Origin: CAYMLL01 sp964390645 | GTDB lineage: Bacteria; Planctomycetota; UBA8108 | Assembly (NCBI GenBank): GCA_964390645.1 | Contig: CAYMLL010000254.1 | Location: 1-11,365, forward strand | DNA: 11,365 bases | Direction of reading: 5' to 3' | Shown: positions 1 through 6,530 of the stretch, piece by piece | Layout of the letters: every line of letters begins with the position of its first letter | Numbering within the stretch: position 1 is the first letter of the stretch | The notes under the pieces: model-generated | Told to the model about the DNA's origin: nothing | Databases searched by the model: none | The model's input: only the letters and a program-made list of their open reading frames with translations | Program-made: the position numbers and the translations under genes

Positions 1-1230
1 CTCACCGGTAGTGGAGGCGTCGTGCTCGCCCTCTCCGTATCCGCGGACGGCGCTCTGGTCGCAGGCGGTGGCGACGACAAGACGATTCACGTCTGGCAGA
101 CCTCGGACGGCAAGGAGATCAAGAAGCTCGACCAGGGCAACGTGATTCGCGGGCTCGCTTTCATCGATGCGAACACGCTCGTCGCGGCCGGTGAGGGCGG
201 GGCCATCCGTGTCTGGAATCTCGGTGAAGGGAAGGTCGTTCGTTCGCTCGAGGGCCACACGCAGACGGTGAGGTCCCTCGCATGGCACGAGGCGAAGAAG
301 CTCCTGGCGTCGTCGAGCGACGACGGCAGCGTTCGCCTCTGGAACGTCGCGGATGGCAAGCAGCTGCGGCAGGTAGCAGGCCATGAAGGGGCTGTTCTGT
401 CCGTCGGCTTCTCGGCGGACGCCGGGAACCTCGTCACCGGAGGAGCGGACAAGACGCTGCGAGTCTGGAGCGTCGCAGACGGCAAGGAGGTCGCGGTCTT
501 CACGAATGACGTTCCCGTGCGCGCTGTCGGCGCGCACCTGGACGGCAAGTACTACTGCGCCGCACAGGGCAGCGGAATCCTCGAGTGGCGTGTGACCTCG
601 AGCGGCGCGGTTCGCACGCTCTCGGGCCACGGCGGCTACGTTCATAGCGTGGCGTTCTCTCCGGACGGTTCGACGGTCGCTTCTGCAGGTCAGGACAAGA
701 CGATCCGCTTCTGGAACTCCGCCGACGGCAAGCAGATTCGCAGCGTCGAGGCGCACACGTCGACGATCTACTGCATCGAGTACAACCACGATGGCAGCCT
801 CCTGGCCTCCGGTGGCTACGATCGCACGGTAAAGCTCTGGAAGACGGCTGATGGCACCGAGACCCGGAAGATGGACGGTCACCGGGAGGGTGTGTTCTGT
901 CTGCTCTTCTCGAGCGACGGTCAGCGGCTCTTCTCGGGCAGCTCGGACCTCTCGGTGCGTTCCTGGAACGTCGCGGACGGCAAGGAGCTCGGTGTTCTCG
1001 AGGGGCACAGGGGGTGGGTTACCGGCCTCGGCCTCGGTGGAGACGGCAAGCAGCTCCTGTCGATCGGCTACGGCGGTCGGCTGCTGACCTGGGATGTCGA
1101 GGCAGGCAGTCCCGTCCTGCGCCAGGACGTCGGACCGGTCGTCTACAGCCTCGCCGTGTCACGCGATGGTGCGTGGGTCGTCACCGCAAATCCGAAGAAC
1201 AGCGCATTCTTGATCGAGAGGAAGAAGTAG
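1..1230 (+). CDS. WD40 repeat (beta-propeller) protein, 5' end outside the window
   Basis: The frame is open from base 1, and the first visible residues (LTGSGGVVLALSVSADG) already sit inside a blade, so the gene begins upstream; the GTG at 22 is not a credible start. 409 residues are visible, ending in a TAG stop. About ten blades of roughly 40 residues can be counted. They have the WD40 pattern: a GH near the blade start (EGHTQTVRS, AGHEGAVLS, SGHGGYVHS, DGHREGVFC, EGHRGWVTG), 'FSPDG'-like turns, 'GGYDRTVKLW'-like strands, and ends in W-x-x-x-D-G-K. Blades 2, 5 and the last are degenerate and lack GH. More than seven blades suggests two propellers or one large one. WD40 propellers are protein-binding platforms; the partner here is unknown. 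Planctomycetes often fuse them to kinase or cytochrome domains, but the N-terminus that would decide this is missing. No membrane segment is visible. Confidence 0.93.
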   Translation, partial: LTGSGGVVLALSVSADGALVAGGGDDKTIHVWQTSDGKEIKKLDQGNVIRGLAFIDANTLVAAGEGGAIRVWNLGEGKVVRSLEGHTQTVRSLAWHEAKKLLASSSDDGSVRLWNVADGKQLRQVAGHEGAVLSVGFSADAGNLVTGGADKTLRVWSVADGKEVAVFTNDVPVRAVGAHLDGKYYCAAQGSGILEWRVTSSGAVRTLSGHGGYVHSVAFSPDGSTVASAGQDKTIRFWNSADGKQIRSVEAHTSTIYCIEYNHDGSLLASGGYDRTVKLWKTADGTETRKMDGHREGVFCLLFSSDGQRLFSGSSDLSVRSWNVADGKELGVLEGHRGWVTGLGLGGDGKQLLSIGYGGRLLTWDVEAGSPVLRQDVGPVVYSLAVSRDGAWVVTANPKNSAFLIERKK

Positions 1231-1312
1231 AGCGCTGCTCGAGAGGAAGAGGCAGACGGCTGCTGGAGAGGAAGATGTAGAGGTGCTCGAGCAGGAAGAT
1301 GTAGAGGCCGGC
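1216..1312. repeat. Degenerate short tandem repeat, about four copies of 23-25 bp, spanning the WD40 stop codon
   Basis: Four consecutive units begin with GAGAGGAAGA or a close variant: 1216-1240, 1241-1265, 1266-1288, and a more diverged unit from 1289 that starts GAGCAGGAAGATGTAGAGG. Units 1 to 3 end in a version of 'gctgctc/gctgctg/gtgctc'. The first unit holds the last codons and the TAG stop of the WD40 gene (GAG AGG AAG AAG TAG). The array therefore looks like repeated duplication of the gene's 3' end into the spacer before the histidine kinase gene. Unit lengths differ (25, 25, 23), so it is old or decaying. A function, such as an RNA-level element, is not shown. Confidence 0.7.
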
Positions 1313-1349
1313 CTGCACACCGCCGATACGAGAGTATCAAGAGGGCCCG

Positions 1350-3491
1350 ATGATCCGTCGAGAGTCGCGCTACGAGGCGCTCCTCGATGGACGGTCGAGG
1401 CGTTGCGGATGCGGGGCTTCTCCCATGCTGGTGCTCGACGTCTACCTCGGAGAGAAGCAGCTTTACCAGGACGTGTCGCTGCTCGGCACGACCACGGTGG
1501 GACGGGATTCGTCCTGCTCGGTGCCGCTGTCGGATACCAGCGTGTCGCGTTTGCACGCATCGGTGACGCTGGATCACATCGACGGGGAGCCGGTGGTGAC
1601 CGTTCGCGACGAGGGCAGCACGAACGGCACCTTCGTCAACGGACAGGCGGTCGTCGAGACCACTGCCACTCCCTCTGACACGATCCTCGTGGGTCGCTGT
1701 CGCCTGGCGATCCGCGAAGGAACGGGCAGCTTGCTTCCGGGAGTCCAGGACGACGATGGTCAGACCATCGTCTTCACGGGCAGTCCCTTCGATGACCCGG
1801 GACAGTCCACCGAGCGGCTCGAGGCGCTCCATCAGCTCGCCGAGCGCCTCCACGAGCTCGACATTCCGTCGATTCTCGACAAGGCGTGCTCGACGGTGGA
1901 GCGCTGCCTGACGTTCGACAGCCTCTGCGTCGTGCTCGAGGAGAATGGACATCTCGAGGTCAAACGCGCCTGGAACGACAAGGGTCCGTGCGAGAGCTCT
2001 GACATCAGTGTGAGCCAGACCATCGTCGAGACTTGCCTGCGAGACAAGCAGCCGGTGATCTCCGGTGACCTGCGCTGTGACAGTCGGTTCAGCGGCGCCG
2101 ACAGTGTCGCGATCGAGCAGCTGAGCTCGGCGATGTGCGCGCCTTTGCTGAGCGTCGACGGCGTCTTCGGAGCGATTTACTCGAGCTCGCAGAGCTCCAA
2201 GAGCACGTACTGCAACGAGGACCTGCAGTTCCTGATGCTCGTGGCGAGTGCCGTCGCCGTTGCCACGAGGCACGAGCGGTCGCTCTCTCGAGCCCGTCGC
2301 GAGGCTCGCAAGCGCGAGGCGGTGCTGGAGAGCCTGCGCGAGGCCGTTCTCGTCTGTGACGACCAGTTCCGCGTCGTCTCGGCCAACGAGGCGGCGAGCG
2401 TGATGTTCGCGAGCGAGGCGCTCACCGGTAGCACCCTCGACGAGCTGTTCGAGAAGGGCGGCTTCACACACGACTTCGAGCCTCTGTCGACGTCGGTCCA
2501 CAAGGCGTTCTTCTTGCAGCGGACGGCCGATGGAGTCACGTCCTACAAGGTCGCCCGTCAAGAGAGCTATCACGCGACCGTCAGCTCCGTGAGCGGCCTG
2601 GAGACGGAGGGCTGGCGTCACATCGTCTGCATGCGAGATGTCACCAACGTTCATCGCAGCGAGAAGATGCGGGAGGTCTTCTCCTACCAGCTCGCGCACA
2701 AGCTCAACACGCCGCTGACGCTCGTGCAGAGCGCTGCATCGTTCCTCGCCGAGAAGGTCGGGTCGCTCTGCGCGCGGCTGGGTGAGGAGCCGGACGACGA
2801 GTCCCGCGACGTCGTTGCGATGGGCGAGAGGAACCTCGCGGAGATGAATCGACTCGTCGATAGCTTCGTCCAGCTCAGCGGCACGGAGATCGGCAAGGCC
2901 GGACTGGAGACGAATCACGAGGTCGTCGTGCTTGCGGCTCTCGTCAACCAGGCGCTGGACTTCGCCGATGCGGAGATTCAGGACGCCGGGATGACGGTCC
3001 GCAACGGGCTCGGAGACGGCGACCCGAGGCTTGTCGTCAACAGCGAGAAGATCGTCGAGTGCTTCCTGCAGATCATTCGCAACGCCGCGAAGTTCTCCGG
3101 TCAGGGTTCCACGCTGTCGGTCGACTGCTCTTGCGACGACGAAGGAGTGACGGTCTCGTTCAGCGACGACGGGCCCGGCATCCCGGCCGAGCAGCAGGAG
3201 GAGGTCTTCGGGATCTTCCACCAGATCGATGTCGAGGACACCGGCTCGGTCCCGGGGCTCGGCCTGGGGCTCTGGTGGACACGAGAGGTCGTCCAGGTCC
3301 ACGGTGGTGACGTGTCGGTGACGAGCCCTCTCGCAGACGGCCGGGGGACACGCGTCGACGTCGTGTTCCCGTGCTCGCTACTCATCGACCCACGAGCGGA
3401 TACGAAGTTCCGCGGCGCCGATGGCGACTCGTGCCCGCGGGGCGCAACGGCGAGCCTCGAGCCCTCCGGCGTGGACGTCGAGCTCGCGTGA
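1350..3491 (+). CDS. FHA-GAF-PAS sensor histidine kinase
   Basis: This is a 713-residue cytoplasmic two-component kinase. An FHA domain at about residues 26-125 shows GRDSSCSVPL, SRLHAS and DEGSTNGTFVNG, the loops that bind phosphothreonine. A GAF-like domain follows at about 155-310 (SMCAPLL-type core, 'FGAIYSSS'), then a PAS-like domain at about 320-435. The HisKA dimerisation helix carries the phospho-acceptor H450 in AHKLNTPLTL. The ATPase domain has an N box (IIRNAAKF, N578), a G1 box DDGPGIP at 606-612, an F box and a G2 box GLGLGLWWT at 636-644. No membrane segment, signal peptide or receiver domain is present, and no response regulator is nearby. The residue after the histidine is lysine, where most HisKA proteins have Glu or Asp. 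GAGG at 1341-1344 suits the ATG at 1350. An ATG at 1425 (residue 26), with GGGG 8 nt upstream, starts exactly at the FHA fold and is a real alternative. The last 38 or so residues are a low-complexity tail. Confidence 0.95.
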   Translation: MIRRESRYEALLDGRSRRCGCGASPMLVLDVYLGEKQLYQDVSLLGTTTVGRDSSCSVPLSDTSVSRLHASVTLDHIDGEPVVTVRDEGSTNGTFVNGQAVVETTATPSDTILVGRCRLAIREGTGSLLPGVQDDDGQTIVFTGSPFDDPGQSTERLEALHQLAERLHELDIPSILDKACSTVERCLTFDSLCVVLEENGHLEVKRAWNDKGPCESSDISVSQTIVETCLRDKQPVISGDLRCDSRFSGADSVAIEQLSSAMCAPLLSVDGVFGAIYSSSQSSKSTYCNEDLQFLMLVASAVAVATRHERSLSRARREARKREAVLESLREAVLVCDDQFRVVSANEAASVMFASEALTGSTLDELFEKGGFTHDFEPLSTSVHKAFFLQRTADGVTSYKVARQESYHATVSSVSGLETEGWRHIVCMRDVTNVHRSEKMREVFSYQLAHKLNTPLTLVQSAASFLAEKVGSLCARLGEEPDDESRDVVAMGERNLAEMNRLVDSFVQLSGTEIGKAGLETNHEVVVLAALVNQALDFADAEIQDAGMTVRNGLGDGDPRLVVNSEKIVECFLQIIRNAAKFSGQGSTLSVDCSCDDEGVTVSFSDDGPGIPAEQQEEVFGIFHQIDVEDTGSVPGLGLGLWWTREVVQVHGGDVSVTSPLADGRGTRVDVVFPCSLLIDPRADTKFRGADGDSCPRGATASLEPSGVDVELA

Positions 3492-3606
3492 CTAGGCGCT
3501 CGGCGGTCTGCCGCCGGCCAGAGCCCTTGCGCCGTCGTCGCCGAGCAGGACCGGATCGCCGTTATCTCGCGGCAGCTGCGCCGCCGGGTCCCGGGTCGGT
3601 TGGCGT

Positions 3607-3648
3607 GACTCGGTCCCCGACGCTGCAGGAGGAGTCGGTTCACCGACG
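3607..3648. repeat. Pair of similar short hairpins in the spacer after the histidine kinase gene
   Basis: The segments 3607-3622 (GACTCGGTCCCCGACG) and 3632-3648 (GAGTCGGTTCACCGACG) are near copies. Each can fold on itself: TCGG/CCGA with a 3-nt loop in the first, and GTCGG/CCGAC with a TTCA loop at 3634-3647 in the second. They lie 115-157 nt past the kinase stop and about 120 nt before the next start. No T-run follows, so they are not classical intrinsic terminators. They could still stall or protect transcript ends or bind a regulator, but this is not shown. The rest of the 272-bp spacer (3492-3763) shows no gene. Confidence 0.4.
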
Positions 3649-3747
3649 AAAGCTCCGCGGTTCGCTGCGAGGCCTCGGGGTCGTTTGATCTTTGGCGCGG
3701 TCTCATCATCGGTTACAAGTTCGCCGTTGTCCGACCGGGAGATCTCC

Positions 3748-3755
3748 AGGGAGGA
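3748..3755 (+). promoter_or_regulatory. Ribosome binding site fixing the start at 3764
   Basis: AGGGAGGA lies 8 nt before the ATG at 3764. It is one of the strongest Shine-Dalgarno matches in the window. It decides against the in-frame TTG at 3692, which would add 24 arginine-rich residues in front of a good signal peptide. Confidence 0.75.
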
Positions 3756-3763
3756 ACCGCTCG

Positions 3764-4825
3764 ATGTTCGCGAACAACCGGCTCCACGCCAACCGGCGCA
3801 TCGTCCGTCTGACGTACGTGCTTCTCGTCGCTTCCTCCGGCTCCGTCCTGTCCGGTACCGGAATTCCGCAGGACGAGAGCGAGCTCGCCGAAGAGGCGGT
3901 CGCCGGAAAGCCGGGCGAGAGTGGCTCCGCCGCTGTGAAGCCGAGCGAGATCAAGCTCGTTCATGCCGGGAAGGACCCCCGTCAGGTGCTGCGGCTGGTC
4001 GTCGCGAAGGGCACACGGCAGGATGCGGTCCTCGCGTCACGGCATCAGCGGGTGCAGAAGACCGGGGGCGGCGTCCAGATCCCACCCGCGAAGCTGCCGT
4101 CACGGCGCACGACGATCCGTATCCTCGTCGGAGACGTCGCTGCCGGCGGTGACATGACCTGTCGATTCACCTTTCTTACCGCCGAGCCGTTCGACATGGA
4201 GGACGTGAGCCCGCGGGTCGTCAAGACGGTGACGGAGCAGGCCAAGGCGATTCAGGGGTACTCTGGCACGATGGTGCTGTCGAACCGGGGTCTCGTCAGG
4301 TCGATCGACTACGACGAGCCGAAGACCTCGCTTACCCCGGCACAGCAGATGGCGATCGACGGCATCAAGGGCATGGTGAAGGAGCTCGCGATTCCCTTTC
4401 CGGAGGAGCCCGTCGGAATCGGCGGCAGATGGTCCGTCTCGCGGCCGGTCGACAGTAACGGTATCAAGACGGTGCGAGTCGAGACCTACGAGCTGACGAA
4501 GCTCGAGAATGCCACCGCGACCGTTCAGGTGCTTGTTGAGCAGACTGCCAGGAATCAGCAGCTGCCGGTGGCGGCGGGATCGAAAGCCAGAGTGACGATC
4601 CTGTCGCTCGAGTCGAAGGGGGGCGGTTACCGGACTCTGTCGCTATCGAATGTCGTGCCGCGTAAGGGATCGCTCACCGTCGTTGTCAAGGGTGAGATGC
4701 TCATGGAGTATCTGGGCCAGAAACAGGAGCGGCTCATCGAGGAGCGGATCCTCAGCGAGTTCGTCGAGCCCGACGAGAAGGACGCCACGGCGCAGGAGAG
4801 CGAAGCCGGACGGGCAACCGACTGA
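3764..4825 (+). CDS. Exported protein, DUF6263-like, function unknown
   Basis: This is a 353-residue protein with a probable signal peptide. Basic residues in MFANNRLHANRRIVR are followed by a hydrophobic stretch (about 16-33, LTYVLLVASS...) and then a polar, acidic linker. There is no lipobox cysteine, so it is more likely a periplasmic or membrane-tethered protein than a lipoprotein. The mature part is predicted to be mostly beta strand. Two stretches resemble the DUF6263 family from memory: the entry GKDPRQVLRLVVAKGTRQD (69-87) and the 'PFPEEPVGIGGRW' motif (211-223), which matches the family's P-x-x-PVGxGxxW. The C-terminus ends in an acidic helical tail. No catalytic motif was recognised and no role can be stated. 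It lies 272 bp after the histidine kinase gene on the same strand and converges on the aminotransferase gene with 19 bp between stops. The coding call is firm; the family name is tentative. Confidence 0.88.
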   Translation: MFANNRLHANRRIVRLTYVLLVASSGSVLSGTGIPQDESELAEEAVAGKPGESGSAAVKPSEIKLVHAGKDPRQVLRLVVAKGTRQDAVLASRHQRVQKTGGGVQIPPAKLPSRRTTIRILVGDVAAGGDMTCRFTFLTAEPFDMEDVSPRVVKTVTEQAKAIQGYSGTMVLSNRGLVRSIDYDEPKTSLTPAQQMAIDGIKGMVKELAIPFPEEPVGIGGRWSVSRPVDSNGIKTVRVETYELTKLENATATVQVLVEQTARNQQLPVAAGSKARVTILSLESKGGGYRTLSLSNVVPRKGSLTVVVKGEMLMEYLGQKQERLIEERILSEFVEPDEKDATAQESEAGRATD

Positions 4826-4844
4826 GGCCTGCCTGCCGGACCGA

Positions 4845-6041
4845 TCAGTCCTCGCAGCTCGCCCAGAACTCCCGGATCTGGTCGCAGACGTACCGGATCT
4901 CGTCCGCGGTCAGCTCGGGGAAAACCGGCAGCGCGATCGTCTCTCTCGCGGCTTTCTCCGAGACCGGCAGGGCTCCTTCGCGACCACCGAGTGCTGCGAA
5001 GCAGCCCTGGAGATGCAGCGGTACGGGGTAGTAGATCTCCGTGCCTACCCTGCGCTCGGTGAGGAACTCGCGCAGCTCGTCGCGGCGTCCGGGAGCATGG
5101 ACGCGCACGACGTACTGGTTGTAGACGTGCTGCGAGCGGCCGGTGACCGGCAGTCCCAGCCGAGCCCGCCCCGCGATCGCCGCGGTGCCGGAGGCGACCT
5201 CCGCGTCGGTGGGGCTCACCGCTCCGACGCCGTAGGAGGTGAGCAGGCTCGTGTAGAGCTCGGCGTTCTTCTGACGCCCTGCGGTGGCATCGTCGAGGTG
5301 ACGTAGCTTGACGCGAAGGAGAGCCGCCTGCAGGGTGTCGAGGCGAAAGTTGCCGCCGACTACCTCGTGGCGGTATTTCGGCTTTCCGCCGTGAACGCGA
5401 AGAACTCGCAGCGTCTCGGCGAGCTCATCATCATCCGTCGTCACGAGGCCGCCGTCGCCCATGGCGCCGAGGTTCTTCGACGGGAAGAACGAGAAGCAGC
5501 CGATCGACCCCATCGAGCCGGCTCGCTCACCCTCGTGATCTGCGCCGATCGCCTGCGCCGCATCCTCGATGACCGCGAGGTCGTGTTTCCGCGCCAGCCG
5601 ACGGATCGCCGTCATGTCGGCGCACTGCCCGTAGAGGTGTACCGGGATGATCGCCTTCGTGCGTGGTGTTATGCGCCGCTCGATGTCCTCGGGGTCGATG
5701 TTGTAGCTCGACGGCAGGCAGTCGACGAAGACCGGCTTCGCTCCCAGACGCCAGATGCTGCCGGCGGTCGCGAAGAAGGTGTACGACGGACAGAGCACCT
5801 CATCCTCCGGACCGACGTCGAGAGCCATCAACGCGATGACGAGAGCGTCGGTTCCGGAGGACACGCCGATCGCGTGCTTCGTGCCGCAATACCTCGCACA
5901 CTCCTCCTCGAGCGCGGCGACATCGGGACCCATGATGAAACGGCCACTCTCGAGAACGCGTGCGAAGGTCGCCTCGAGTTCCGCGACGAGTGCGGGGTCG
6001 AGCCGCGTGAGGTCGAGCAGAGGAACTTGCGTAACCGTCAT
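4845..6041 (-). CDS. DegT/DnrJ/EryC1/StrS family PLP-dependent sugar aminotransferase
   Basis: This 398-residue protein has the normal length for a nucleotide-sugar aminotransferase. Such enzymes transfer an amino group, usually from glutamate, to a keto group on an NDP-sugar. Visible motifs (numbered from the ATG) are the N-terminal VPLLDL, SGTDAL at 62-67 (cofactor phosphate loop), CPSYTF(F)A, the strand AVIEDAAQAIGA with D160 for the PLP ring nitrogen, and FFPSKNLGAMGDGG with the Schiff-base lysine K189. Later come the HGG, NFRLDTLQAALL and YYPVPLHLQ segments typical of the family. The ATG at 6041 puts VPLLDL near the N-terminus as in homologues. A GTG at 6047 or 6083 would add 2 or 14 residues without a better ribosome site. 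The gene stands alone on its strand, with no sugar dehydratase or glycosyltransferase beside it, so the sugar substrate is open. Roles in cell-surface polysaccharide or protein glycosylation are the usual ones. Confidence 0.95.
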   Translation of the reverse strand: MTVTQVPLLDLTRLDPALVAELEATFARVLESGRFIMGPDVAALEEECARYCGTKHAIGVSSGTDALVIALMALDVGPEDEVLCPSYTFFATAGSIWRLGAKPVFVDCLPSSYNIDPEDIERRITPRTKAIIPVHLYGQCADMTAIRRLARKHDLAVIEDAAQAIGADHEGERAGSMGSIGCFSFFPSKNLGAMGDGGLVTTDDDELAETLRVLRVHGGKPKYRHEVVGGNFRLDTLQAALLRVKLRHLDDATAGRQKNAELYTSLLTSYGVGAVSPTDAEVASGTAAIAGRARLGLPVTGRSQHVYNQYVVRVHAPGRRDELREFLTERRVGTEIYYPVPLHLQGCFAALGGREGALPVSEKAARETIALPVFPELTADEIRYVCDQIREFWASCED

Positions 6042-6452
6042 CAGCACCTGTCTCGGGCTCGGCGACCCGGCCTTCCAGCTCACGACCGGTGCTGGCGCGC
6101 TCCTGGTCGGCAGAGCTCGAGCGCCCGGAGTCCCGGTACGAGATCTTGCCGCTTGCGGGGTCGTCGGGCAAGGGGGAGTCTCCCGGGGGCACCGTACCGG
6201 CGAGCCCGTCCGTTCGTCGGCGACGCCGCCGTCGCTGTCTTCCTGCCCGCGACCGGGTCGTCGGCCAGGCCTGGCGTCCCGGGCCCCGGGGCTGCATCTC
6301 CCGGCGCGATCTTGTCCAGGGCGGCGGGCAGCAGGGTTCCAGGAGGCCGTCGGGCCGCCTTCTCGCCGGGGCCGAAGATCCTCGGCTCGCGTTGGCCGTC
6401 AGGGTGGTGAGACCGTGGTCGCTGTTTCCACCGGCGTTCCGGGAAGCGACGC

Positions 6453-6485
6453 GAGCGAGGTTTTGGTCTAAGGCGTCACTCGCTC
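6453..6485. repeat. 7-bp inverted repeat upstream of the Ser/Thr kinase gene
   Basis: GAGCGAG at 6453-6459 is the exact reverse complement of CTCGCTC at 6479-6485, with a 19-bp spacer that is the most AT-rich part of this intergenic region. It ends 45 bp before the kinase ATG. It could be an operator or a leader hairpin, but a 7-bp match in GC-rich DNA can also arise by chance. Confidence 0.3.
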
Positions 6486-6521
6486 CTCACCGATTACCAT
6501 CGCGGGGGGACGTTCCTTTGC

Positions 6522-6529
6522 AGGGTGAG
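6522..6529 (+). promoter_or_regulatory. Ribosome binding site choosing the kinase start at 6531
   Basis: AGGGTGAG sits directly before the ATG at 6531. The possible GTG start at 6525 lies inside this Shine-Dalgarno-like stretch and would have no site of its own, so 6531 is preferred. Confidence 0.6.
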
Positions 6530-6530
6530 C

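Larger units (their letters stand above)
6042..6530. other. Long GC-rich stretch without a convincing gene
   Basis: This 489-bp stretch separates two divergent genes (aminotransferase leftward, Ser/Thr kinase rightward), so it should hold both promoters. All six frames were examined by eye. The open ones translate to Arg/Pro/Gly-rich strings with no recognisable domain, typical of non-coding high-GC DNA. It contains G/C-rich runs such as CCCGGGCCCCGGGG near 6281. No clear sigma-70 promoter was found; the only AT-richer patch is about 6458-6500. Confidence 0.55.

Noticed and set aside
1143..3302. 719-codon open frame on the minus strand opposite the histidine kinase gene
   Set aside because: It lies almost entirely antisense to a gene with full FHA, GAF, HisKA and ATPase motifs. 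Its translation is an Arg/Asp/Glu/Leu/Val-rich string without a domain, as expected from third-position GC bias.
3685..3719. Possible promoter TTGATC ... TTACAA before the DUF6263-like gene
   Set aside because: The spacing between the two hexamers is about 22 bp, too long for sigma-70, and neither match is strong.
4826..4844. Possible shared terminator between the convergent DUF6263-like and aminotransferase genes
   Set aside because: Only a 4-bp stem (GGAC/GTCC), reaching into the aminotransferase coding end, can be drawn, and there is no T-run on either strand.
6145..6172. CTTGCC / GGCAAG inverted repeat in the aminotransferase leader region
   Set aside because: It has only 6 bp with a 16-nt loop in GC-rich DNA and no further pairing; chance is sufficient.
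5367..6410. Plus-strand open frame across the aminotransferase gene and the divergent spacer
   Set aside because: The first part is antisense to the aminotransferase. The part beyond 6042 is Arg/Pro/Gly-rich with no domain and no ribosome site.
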